Positions 1 to 4,885 of a DNA stretch of 7,817 nt are shown piece by piece. The stretch spans positions 1-7,817 of the forward strand of contig DAOWFV010000218.1 in NCBI GenBank assembly GCA_030637805.1, read 5' to 3'. The translations under genes were made by a program, and so were the position numbers. This DNA is from Acidobacteriota bacterium. GTDB taxonomy: Bacteria; Acidobacteriota; Thermoanaerobaculia; Thermoanaerobaculales; Sulfomarinibacteraceae. Position 1 is the stretch's first letter. The number at the start of each line of letters is the position of its first letter. Under the pieces are notes generated by a model that did no database searches, had not been told where the DNA came from, and saw only the letters and a program-made list of their open reading frames with translations.

Positions 1-1
1 C

Positions 2-1837
2 AACATGCTTTGGTTGGACGAGTACACGACTCTGAGCCTGGATGCGGTCGCCCTCAGCCGTGACTCCGAAGCCGAGCGCACGGTGGTATTCCTTGCCGAG
101 GGTACGGTCATTCTCGAGGTGACCGAGTATTCCCTCTCCTCGCATCCGACCAGGATTGACAGCCGCGGGGCCACCATCTATCTCGACAGCGAAGGCCTCT
201 ATCGCCTTCACGCCCTGCCTACGGGCGGACTCCGGGTCGAGGTAATGGCGGGGTTGGCCGAGGCGGCCACCTCCGCCGGCGGGGTGTTGGTTCGTGCGGA
301 GACCGCCGCCGAGGTGGGTGGGGGTGAGGTCCAGCGAACGGAGCCGCACCTCGCCTGGAATGATGACTTCGCGGCGTGGGTGGAGGCGCGCCGGCAGATC
401 GCTGCTGGCGAGAGCGCGCAGTACGTGGACCTGCGCTACTCGCGGCAGGCCGCCCAGCTCGACAACTACGGCAGCTGGCTCTATGTCGATTCGATCAATG
501 CCTGGGCGTGGCAGCCGACCGTTGGCGGCGGCTGGCAGCCCTACACCGCCGGGCGTTGGTACTGGACGCCAACCGGCTACGCGTGGATCTCGTACGAACC
601 CTGGGGATGGCTGCCCTATCACTACGGCTCGTGGTACCTCGACGTCGGCTTCGGCTGGGTCTGGTCCTGGGGTCGTCACTGGGGTCCGGCATGGGTGAGC
701 TGGATCTGGTGGCCGGGCTATGTCGGGTGGTGTCCCTATGGCTACTACGACCACTGGTACGGGGGTTACTACCCTGGATACTACCCTCCCTATCGGCCTG
801 GCCACCCGGGTGGCGGCGGCGGCGGCCATGCGCAGCCAGCACGACGCGATGTGATGCCGGTTCCGCGCGCCGCATCGGGAAGAGTTGGTGGTGAGGTCGT
901 CGCGCCCGGAGATGCGGCACAGGTGCGTGCAGCATCCTCCAGAGTCGGCGGCAAGGTGGGATCGGCCGACGCCGCCCCTGCGCGATCCGCTCTCGACCTC
1001 AATGGCAGGGTCCGCCTGGCGTCGGTCGACCGGAGGGGTTGGACGGTGGTGTCTGAGGACGACTTCGCGAGCCCTCACCTGACCCGTCTGGCCAGACCTG
1101 CCGAGAGGGTGATGCCATCGAACGGCGATCAGATGGGGGTCGTGATGACCGGGCCACTGGCGACCAGGTCGCCGGCTGCTGCCAGTACGCGATCCGAGAT
1201 CGAGCGTGTCTTCCGCGGAGTAGAATCCCGTTCGACACGCGACCTCAGCCCGTTGCTGGCTCGTGACTCCTCGCTGAGCCCCGAGGCCGCTCGGCGGCTG
1301 GGCCAGCCCACTTCGGTGGCCGCTATCAGTCGCCGCTCGACCGAGGCCGCTGCGGCCAATCGCCGAACAGTCTCCCCGCGCCTGTCTGCCGGCGAGGGCT
1401 CCCCGTTCCGCTCCTCGACAGTCTCGCGTCAGCCGCAGCCGAATCTCTACCGGCCGACGATCTACACAGGCACAGGCGGCAGTGCGACCGCGGGGTCGCG
1501 GGACAGCGCGGCCGGCAGCAGCCGGCAGCTGGTGGCGCCTCGAACGGGCGCCTATCGGACCGGAAAGTCGCCGCCGGTAGTCATTCCCCGAACCTCCACC
1601 TCGCGGTTGGGGTCGTCCACGGGTAGCTCGCGGTCAGGTTCGCCGAGCGTCCGCGCGCCGACTTCGAGCCGCGGCAGCTCGGGCCGTTCGTCCACTCCGC
1701 GATCCTCGTCTGCCGGCAGCTCCCGCTCCTCGGGTGGATCGAGCAGCCGATCCTCGGGAGGAACTCGCTCCTCCGGGGGGAGCAGCTCTTCGGGTGGTTC
1801 GAGCACCCGTTCGACGGGAGGAGCGAAGCGCAGGTAG
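2..1837 (+). CDS. FecR-like/DUF6600 tryptophan-rich protein, 5' end missing
   Basis: The reading frame is open to the left window edge, so the first ATG (position 5) is probably not the true start; the signal peptide and first part of the FecR-like domain should lie upstream. Residues are numbered from that ATG. Residues 1-100 look like the second half of a FecR-type beta domain (LWLDEYTTLSL, then a GLYRLH stretch). Residues 154-263 are a DUF6600-type aromatic region with 20 Trp in about 94 residues and tandem motifs such as YEPWGWLPYHYGSW. A Gly-rich hinge (268-273) follows, then a long basic low-complexity tail with two related ASxRVGGxV motifs and a Ser/Arg/Gly end. Such proteins are usually exported and of unknown function; a cell-surface or periplasmic structural role is inference. 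No partner gene is visible. The family call is fairly secure, the function is not. Confidence 0.8.
   Translation, partial: NMLWLDEYTTLSLDAVALSRDSEAERTVVFLAEGTVILEVTEYSLSSHPTRIDSRGATIYLDSEGLYRLHALPTGGLRVEVMAGLAEAATSAGGVLVRAETAAEVGGGEVQRTEPHLAWNDDFAAWVEARRQIAAGESAQYVDLRYSRQAAQLDNYGSWLYVDSINAWAWQPTVGGGWQPYTAGRWYWTPTGYAWISYEPWGWLPYHYGSWYLDVGFGWVWSWGRHWGPAWVSWIWWPGYVGWCPYGYYDHWYGGYYPGYYPPYRPGHPGGGGGGHAQPARRDVMPVPRAASGRVGGEVVAPGDAAQVRAASSRVGGKVGSADAAPARSALDLNGRVRLASVDRRGWTVVSEDDFASPHLTRLARPAERVMPSNGDQMGVVMTGPLATRSPAAASTRSEIERVFRGVESRSTRDLSPLLARDSSLSPEAARRLGQPTSVAAISRRSTEAAAANRRTVSPRLSAGEGSPFRSSTVSRQPQPNLYRPTIYTGTGGSATAGSRDSAAGSSRQLVAPRTGAYRTGKSPPVVIPRTSTSRLGSSTGSSRSGSPSVRAPTSSRGSSGRSSTPRSSSAGSSRSSGGSSSRSSGGTRSSGGSSSSGGSSTRSTGGAKRR
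1726..1825 (+). repeat. Degenerate Ser-Gly coding repeat at the 3' end of the DUF6600 gene
   Basis: The last roughly 100 bases of the gene are imperfect tandem copies built on tcctcgggtgg / tcctcgggagg / tcttcgggtgg, encoding repeated SSGG, SSR and STR units. The copies differ mainly at third codon positions, which suggests an old duplication kept for its amino acid content. The protein end is Ser/Gly-rich and positively charged. Copy number could vary between strains. Confidence 0.6.
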
Positions 1838-1857
1838 AAAATCGAACGGGCCGCCGC

Positions 1858-1865
1858 GCTATAGT
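1858..1865 (+). promoter_or_regulatory. Candidate -10 box of cdd (GCTATAGT)
   Basis: TATAGT at 1860-1865 matches the sigma-70 -10 hexamer TATAAT at five of six positions. It ends six bases before the cdd ATG, so a normal start site would fall on or next to the A of that ATG, giving a leaderless or nearly leaderless message. No convincing -35 box lies 15-19 bases upstream, which is the main weakness. The same GCTA core precedes pal and rpsT. Confidence 0.45.
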
Positions 1866-1871
1866 TGGCCC

Positions 1872-2285
1872 ATGACCGGATTCACGGAAGAATTCGTCGA
1901 GCGCCTGCTCCGTGCTGCCGAAGCGGCGCGGGCGAACGCCCACGCTCCCTACTCGGAGTTCAGCGTCGGAGCCGCCGTGCTCGACGAGAACGGGGCCATC
2001 CACGTGGGCTGCAACGTCGAGAATGCTTCCTTCGGTCTCAGCGTCTGCGCCGAACGGAACGCTGTGGCGGCGGCAGTCGCGGCCGGAGGGCGCGGCCTCG
2101 CAGCTTTGGTTGTCATCACCCCGGCGAGGCCTCCGGCATCGCCCTGTGGCGCCTGCCGTCAGGTACTGGCGGAATTTGGGGATTTCCCCGTCCTGCTCGC
2201 AAACCCGGACGGCGAGCGTCGGATGACAAGCGTTTCCGAGCTGCTTCCGGATGCCTTCGATCGGAGCGTGCTCGATTCCTCATGA
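1872..2285 (+). CDS. cdd: Cytidine deaminase
   Basis: Zinc enzyme of pyrimidine salvage that deaminates cytidine and deoxycytidine to uridine and deoxyuridine in the cytoplasm. The 137-residue product has the size of the homotetrameric short class. It shows FSVGAAV (30-36), the substrate-binding NVEN (48-51), CAERNA with zinc ligand Cys59 and catalytic Glu61, and PCGACRQ with zinc ligands Cys92 and Cys95. The frame stays open upstream to an ATG at 1734, but that would add 46 residues read through the neighbouring gene; the family N-terminus begins close to the ATG at 1872, which I chose. No Shine-Dalgarno sequence precedes this ATG, and a -10-like box lies immediately upstream. It is 34 bases after the DUF6600 gene and apparently has its own promoter. 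All catalytic residues are intact. Confidence 0.95.
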   Translation: MTGFTEEFVERLLRAAEAARANAHAPYSEFSVGAAVLDENGAIHVGCNVENASFGLSVCAERNAVAAAVAAGGRGLAALVVITPARPPASPCGACRQVLAEFGDFPVLLANPDGERRMTSVSELLPDAFDRSVLDSS

Positions 2286-2367
2286 CCTTCTCATGAAAAA
2301 TCCAGGCTAAATTTCAGCGATGGCCGACTGATTTTTGCTCGGGAAAAGCGGATCCCAAGCCAGCCCC

Positions 2368-2396
2368 TTGACAGGAACGTTTCGTCATCCCATATT
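2368..2396 (+). promoter_or_regulatory. Sigma-70-type promoter in the 2286-2569 intergenic region
   Basis: A perfect -35 box TTGACA (2368-2373) is followed by 17 bases and CATATT (2391-2396), which matches TATAAT at four of six positions including the key A and final T. Transcription should start near 2403. The stretch 2286-2367 before it is AT-richer than the surrounding genes and holds nothing else that I can name. The first gene downstream starts 167 bases after the predicted start site, beyond a terminator. Confidence 0.65.
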
Positions 2397-2402
2397 GAAA
2401 GT

Positions 2403-2516
2403 GTCCTCAGGGACCGCGGGTGTCTCACGGACCTCACAGCCGCGTTACACACTGAAAAGGTCCGGGTGGGCACACCCACCGCGACGGAATCCCGCCACCG
2501 CGGGATTTCGTTTTTT
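2403..2516 (+). ncRNA. Candidate structured small RNA or terminated leader (about 114 nt)
   Basis: The predicted transcript from the promoter at 2368 folds by eye into four consecutive hairpins. They are GTCC/GGAC around TCAG (2403-2414), CGGACCT/AGGTCCG (2428-2434 with 2458-2464, 23-nt loop), GGTGGG/CCCACC around CACA (2465-2480, directly abutting the previous stem), and the terminator (2485-2510 plus six T). A second GGACC copy at 2411-2415 could compete for GGTCC at 2459-2463, so an alternative fold exists. No convincing ribosome binding site with a short reading frame is seen. It does not match the SRP RNA core, and it is shorter than usual 6S RNA. It may be a free small RNA, or a riboswitch or attenuator leader for the methyltransferase gene downstream. 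I do not recognise the family. Confidence 0.5.
2485..2516 (+). terminator. Strong Rho-independent terminator
   Basis: An 11-bp stem (2485-2495 with 2500-2510, one G-T wobble) has the 4-base loop CACC and is followed directly by TTTTTT (2511-2516) and ATT. The inner eight pairs, AATCCCGC/GCGGGATT, are perfect. It lies between a promoter and the methyltransferase start, so it ends a short RNA rather than a protein-coding message. It would also stop any readthrough from cdd. Confidence 0.88.
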
Positions 2517-2521
2517 ATTCT

Positions 2522-2568
2522 GCAATTCACCTGTAAGATTCGCCCTGCGAATCTTACAGGTGAATTGC
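2522..2568 (+). repeat. Perfect 22-bp inverted repeat with 3-base loop
   Basis: The left arm 2522-2543 (starts GCAATTCACCTG) and right arm 2547-2568 (ends CAGGTGAATTGC) are exact reverse complements separated by CCT. The right arm contains AGGTGA (2558-2563), the only plausible ribosome binding site for the GTG start at 2570, and a TGA in that gene's frame (2561-2563). In RNA this would be a very stable hairpin hiding the site. No T tract follows, so it is not a standard terminator. It could be a regulatory hairpin, an RNase III site or a dispersed palindromic repeat. Confidence 0.9.
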
Positions 2569-2569
2569 T

Positions 2570-3184
2570 GTGGATGATCTCAAGCATAGACTCGCGATGG
2601 AGAGGCGGATGGAGAGGCGGCAGCGCCGCCGGGAAGAGTACCGGCGAGGCCTCAGGCCCCTGGCCGTCGCCGCCTGGAACATCACCAAGGAACACAACGT
2701 GGGCTCGCTGGTACGCACCGCCCATGCTGTGGCCGCCGAGGAGGTGGTGCTCGTGGGCGAGCGGGATTGGAACGTAGAGGCCGCGCGGACCGCGGAGCTC
2801 TTCACCACCATCTCCCAGGTGCCCGATCAGGAGGCATTCAGACGCCACATCGCGGCAGCGGGCTGGAACCTGGTGGCGGTGGAGCTCCACGAACGCGCCG
2901 TGAACCTCTTCGAAGCGGAGTACCCGGAGCGGCCCTGCTTTCTGCTCGGGGCGGAGCTGGGCGGCATCCCCGAGGATCTTGTGGAAGATGCGAAAATCGT
3001 GGTGCAGATCCCGCAGTGGGGTTTGGTCCCCTCCCTCAACCTCGCGGTGGCAGGCTCGATCGTGTTGTATGACTACCTGGCCAAGCTTTTCAAGAGGGGC
3101 GCCCTGGCTCGACCGGAGGGCGGGCTTTCTTCGATAGGGGGCGACCTGGCAGGCCCGGGAGATGATCCCGATCACACCGCATAG
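2570..3184 (+). CDS. SpoU/TrmH-family tRNA or rRNA 2'-O-methyltransferase
   Basis: Predicted S-adenosylmethionine-dependent SPOUT (knotted) enzyme that methylates a ribose 2'-OH in tRNA or rRNA; the target nucleotide cannot be told from sequence. The 204-residue product has a short, very basic N-terminus (residues 5-29), motif 1 NVGSLVRTAHA (43-53) with the conserved Asn and Arg, motif 2 LLGAELGGIP (125-134) in place of the commoner LGNEGxGLP, and motif 3 IPQWGLVPSLNLAVAG (147-162), the cofactor-binding knot. Start choice: an in-frame stop at 2561-2563 leaves GTG 2570, ATG 2597 or ATG 2609. GTG 2570 is taken because AGGTGA lies six bases upstream, but that site is inside a perfect hairpin. 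The conserved domain starts near residue 30, so all three starts keep it whole. An intrinsic terminator just upstream makes its transcription unclear. Confidence 0.88.
   Translation: MDDLKHRLAMERRMERRQRRREEYRRGLRPLAVAAWNITKEHNVGSLVRTAHAVAAEEVVLVGERDWNVEAARTAELFTTISQVPDQEAFRRHIAAAGWNLVAVELHERAVNLFEAEYPERPCFLLGAELGGIPEDLVEDAKIVVQIPQWGLVPSLNLAVAGSIVLYDYLAKLFKRGALARPEGGLSSIGGDLAGPGDDPDHTA
2597..2620 (+). repeat. Exact 12-bp tandem duplication at the methyltransferase N-terminus
   Basis: ATGGAGAGGCGG occurs twice back to back (2597-2608 and 2609-2620), encoding MERR-MERR at residues 10-17. Each copy supplies an in-frame ATG, so the duplication creates alternative starts. The identity suggests a recent duplication in a region outside the catalytic fold. 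Confidence 0.9.
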
Positions 3185-3192
3185 TATCTCGG

Positions 3193-3221
3193 TTGTCTGG
3201 GCCCCGAAGCCTTGCTAGAGT
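3193..3221 (+). promoter_or_regulatory. Promoter of the pal-cpoB operon
   Basis: TTGTCT (3193-3198), a 17-base spacer and TAGAGT (3216-3221) form a sigma-70-type promoter starting 8 bases after the methyltransferase stop. The predicted start site is near 3228, giving a leader of about 90 bases before pal. It suggests that pal-cpoB is transcribed independently of the upstream gene. Confidence 0.6.
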
Positions 3222-3240
3222 GGGCGTGCACCGCCCACTC
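3218..3240 (+). promoter_or_regulatory. Palindrome over the pal -10 box and start site (candidate operator)
   Basis: GAGTGGGCG (3218-3226) and CGCCCACTC (3232-3240) are perfect 9-bp inverted arms around a 5-base centre. The left arm overlaps the last four bases of the -10 box and the centre sits on the expected start site. A transcript starting there would lack the left arm, so a DNA operator is more likely than an RNA hairpin. Without a following T tract it is not a good terminator for the upstream gene. Confidence 0.45.
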
Positions 3241-3319
3241 GCGTAAGGCATAGGATGCGGCGCGGCTTTGAATTCTCGCGAGACGAGATCGACCGGGCGG
3301 GCCCTGAAGGAGGCGACGC

Positions 3320-3895
3320 ATGAGGTATGCAACCCGTGGCACGGCGACTGTTCTGGTGGTGCTGATGGCCCTGTCGCTCGGCGCCTGCAAGAGCAGCGGA
3401 CCGAAGATGGAGGCCCCGCCGCCCGAGCCGACAGCGGCACCCACCACGGCTGAATCGCCGGTGGCGGAGGAGGTCGTTCATGAACCCATCACCGAAACCA
3501 TCATCTCCGAGGAGGTGACGGAAGAGCTGCCGGAAGACCTTGCCCAGCTCAACGCACAGGGGTATCTAGAGGACGTGTTTTTCGACACCGACCGCTACGA
3601 CCTCAAACCGGCGGCCCGCGAGGAGTTGGCCTCCAACGCCGCGTGGTTGCAGAAGTACTCCACCATCTCGATTCTGGTCGAAGGCCACTGCGACGAGCGC
3701 AACACTCGCGAGTACAACCTCGCCCTGGGTGAGCGTCGTGCCAACGCCGTACGCGACTACCTGGTCTTCCTTGGCGTCCCCAGACAGAGGATCCAGACCA
3801 TCTCCTATGGGGAGGAGCGTCCTTTCGCCCTCGGTCGTGACGAGTCCGCATGGAAGCTCAACCGGCGCACGCACTTCGTGATTGTCGCCCGTTAG
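3320..3895 (+). CDS. pal: Peptidoglycan-associated lipoprotein Pal (OmpA-like C-terminal domain)
   Basis: Outer-membrane lipoprotein of the Tol-Pal complex, which anchors the outer membrane to peptidoglycan and helps its constriction at division. The 191-residue product begins with a lipoprotein signal ending in the lipobox LGAC (lipidated Cys23), then a Pro/Glu-rich acidic linker (about 30-75), then the OmpA-like domain (84-190). That domain shows VFFDTDRYDL (86-95), EGHCDERNTREYNLALGERRA (121-141) with the Asp125 and Arg140 region that binds diaminopimelate in the family, SYGEERP, and NRRTHFVIV at the end. AAGGAGG six bases before the ATG fixes the start. The cpoB ribosome binding site overlaps the pal stop, so the pair is an operon. 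The other tol genes (tolQRA, tolB) are not in this window. Confidence 0.94.
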   Translation: MRYATRGTATVLVVLMALSLGACKSSGPKMEAPPPEPTAAPTTAESPVAEEVVHEPITETIISEEVTEELPEDLAQLNAQGYLEDVFFDTDRYDLKPAAREELASNAAWLQKYSTISILVEGHCDERNTREYNLALGERRANAVRDYLVFLGVPRQRIQTISYGEERPFALGRDESAWKLNRRTHFVIVAR

Positions 3896-3904
3896 GAGGA
3901 TTGA

Positions 3905-4762
3905 ATGCGCCCCCTCTATGCCGCCGCGTGCCTGCTGCTGGTTCTCGGCCCCCTCGCCGCCTGCAGTTCGTCCGAGGACATGGCCCTGCTGCACCGGGAG
4001 ATCACCGATGTCCAACGATCGGTTGACAACCTGCAGACCGAGACCATGGACAAGTCCGACCTGCGCGCCATGGAAGGCAAGATGCAGGAGATGACCAACA
4101 AGAACATGCGTTCGAACGCCGACCTGGCGCTGCGGGTAGAGCGGCTGCAGGAACAGATCGAGGCCCTGCACGCCAACCTCGACCTCACCACCCGCCGCCT
4201 CCAGGAGATCTCCCAGGAGCTGGCCGCGGCGCGTTCGCGGAGCACGAGCGGCCAGATGCTCCCGCCGGTCACTGCAGCGCCCGCGGGCGAGGGTGGCGGT
4301 GAGGCGGGAGGCGTGCCTATGGGCGGTGCCGCAGCTGGGGCAGCCGGCGCGGCCGCGATCACATCCGGGGCCGCGACGACCCCCGACGAGCTTTACCGCA
4401 GCGCCTACGAGGACTACATGCGCGGCAACTACGATCTGGCTGCCGACGGCTTCAGTGACTATCTCAGGCGGTGGCCGCAGACCGAGCTGTCCGACAACGC
4501 CCTGTACTGGATCGGCGAATGCTACGACGCCCAGGACAAGACCCAGGAGGCCCTTGACACCTTCTCCAAGGTTCTCGAGGATTACCCGATGTCGGACAAG
4601 GCGGCGGCTGCGCAGCTCAAGAAGGGGCTGCTCTACCTCAAGCTCGACGATCAGGGTCAGGCAGTGGTCAACCTGCAGTACGTTGTCTACGAGCATCCAG
4701 GCACCCGCGAGGCGGACCTCGCCCGGGAGCAGCTCAAGTCGCTCGGAATGACGATTCGCTAG
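3905..4762 (+). CDS. cpoB: Tol-Pal system protein CpoB/YbgF-like, TPR lipoprotein
   Basis: Envelope protein that, in Escherichia coli, coordinates Tol-Pal action with peptidoglycan synthesis during constriction. The 285-residue product has a signal peptide with lipobox LAAC (Cys20), a long charged helix likely to form a coiled coil (about 23-107), a flexible Gly/Ala/Pro linker (about 112-158) and three TPR units (about 163-271) starting with ELYRSAYEDYMRGNYDLAADGF. This is the coiled coil-linker-TPR order of CpoB. The E. coli protein is cut by signal peptidase I and is soluble in the periplasm, whereas this one looks lipid-anchored, as in several other phyla. The start is set by AGGAGGA, which overlaps the pal stop codon and lies four bases before the ATG. 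The gene ends in a TAG that begins a tandem repeat. Confidence 0.88.
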   Translation: MRPLYAAACLLLVLGPLAACSSSEDMALLHREITDVQRSVDNLQTETMDKSDLRAMEGKMQEMTNKNMRSNADLALRVERLQEQIEALHANLDLTTRRLQEISQELAAARSRSTSGQMLPPVTAAPAGEGGGEAGGVPMGGAAAGAAGAAAITSGAATTPDELYRSAYEDYMRGNYDLAADGFSDYLRRWPQTELSDNALYWIGECYDAQDKTQEALDTFSKVLEDYPMSDKAAAAQLKKGLLYLKLDDQGQAVVNLQYVVYEHPGTREADLAREQLKSLGMTIR

Positions 4763-4787
4763 CCCATAGCCCATAGCCCATAGCCCA
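4760..4787 (+). repeat. Four exact TAGCCCA tandem units starting at the cpoB stop
   Basis: The 7-base unit TAGCCCA is repeated four times without error; its first TAG is the cpoB stop codon. Because the unit is not a multiple of three, the four TAGs stop translation in all three forward frames. GCTAGCCCA (4758-4766) can also pair with TGGG-A-CTAGC (4797-4806) with one bulged base. The array is too short and has no spacers, so it is not a CRISPR. Confidence 0.95.
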
Positions 4788-4823
4788 CCTCCCTGCTGGG
4801 ACTAGCTTGATTCGAAGGTTTCC

Positions 4824-4831
4824 GCTAGAAT
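4824..4831 (+). promoter_or_regulatory. Candidate -10 box of the rpsT-purC operon (GCTAGAAT)
   Basis: TAGAAT (4826-4831) matches TATAAT at five of six positions and lies 54 bases before the rpsT ATG, which would give a leader of about 48 bases. The only -35-like sequence, TTGATT (4807-4812), is 13 bases away, too close for a standard promoter; shifting the -10 to GAATAT (4828-4833) gives a 15-base spacer. Read it as probable but imperfect. Confidence 0.4.
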
Positions 4832-4840
4832 ATGCGACCC

Positions 4841-4863
4841 ACGCCGTGAAGTTGATGCGGCGT
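4841..4863 (+). promoter_or_regulatory. Hairpin in the rpsT leader
   Basis: ACGCCG (4841-4846) pairs perfectly with CGGCGT (4858-4863) around an 11-base loop. It lies seven bases upstream of the rpsT ribosome binding site AAGGAGA (4870-4876) and inside the predicted leader. S20 is known to repress its own synthesis in E. coli, so a leader structure is plausible as a control site, but I cannot relate this hairpin to a known S20 element. Confidence 0.4.
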
Positions 4864-4885
4864 CCGATGAAGGAGACTCGACCCG

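Noticed and set aside
1734..1871. Upstream in-frame ATG (1734) as the start of cdd
   Set aside because: It would add 46 Arg/Pro-rich residues read out of frame through the DUF6600 repeat tail; cytidine deaminases of this class start close to ATG 1872.
2279..2297. Direct repeat CTCATGA at the cdd stop codon (2279-2285 and 2291-2297)
   Set aside because: Seven bases in two copies is within chance expectation and has no associated structure.
2314..2336. Weak hairpin followed by TTTTT after cdd as a terminator
   Set aside because: The stem is only about six pairs with a bulge (TCAG/CTGA plus CG/CG), too weak to call; the strong terminator lies further on at 2485-2516.
2403..2516. Signal recognition particle RNA or 6S RNA
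   Set aside because: The conserved SRP apical core with its GGAA-type loop is absent, and the length and four-hairpin layout do not fit the long single rod of 6S RNA.
2291..3175. Minus-strand open frame of 294 codons spanning the intergenic region and the methyltransferase gene
   Set aside because: It runs through the terminator and the inverted repeat and is antisense to a clear SPOUT-domain gene; no domain is recognisable.
3274..3288. Small palindrome TCTCGCGAGA plus CGAGA in the pal leader as an operator
   Set aside because: Short and GC-rich, with no positional relation to the promoter or ribosome binding site; likely by chance.
3566..4774. Open frame of 402 codons on the minus strand opposite pal and cpoB
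   Set aside because: It is opposite two genes with clear family motifs and ribosome binding sites, its composition reflects the GC-biased codons of those genes, and it shows no recognisable domain.
4760..4787. CRISPR-like repeat array
   Set aside because: Seven-base units with no spacers; a simple tandem repeat.
4758..4806. Intrinsic terminator after cpoB
   Set aside because: The stem has a bulge and a long loop and is not followed by a T tract, so it cannot be called a Rho-independent terminator.
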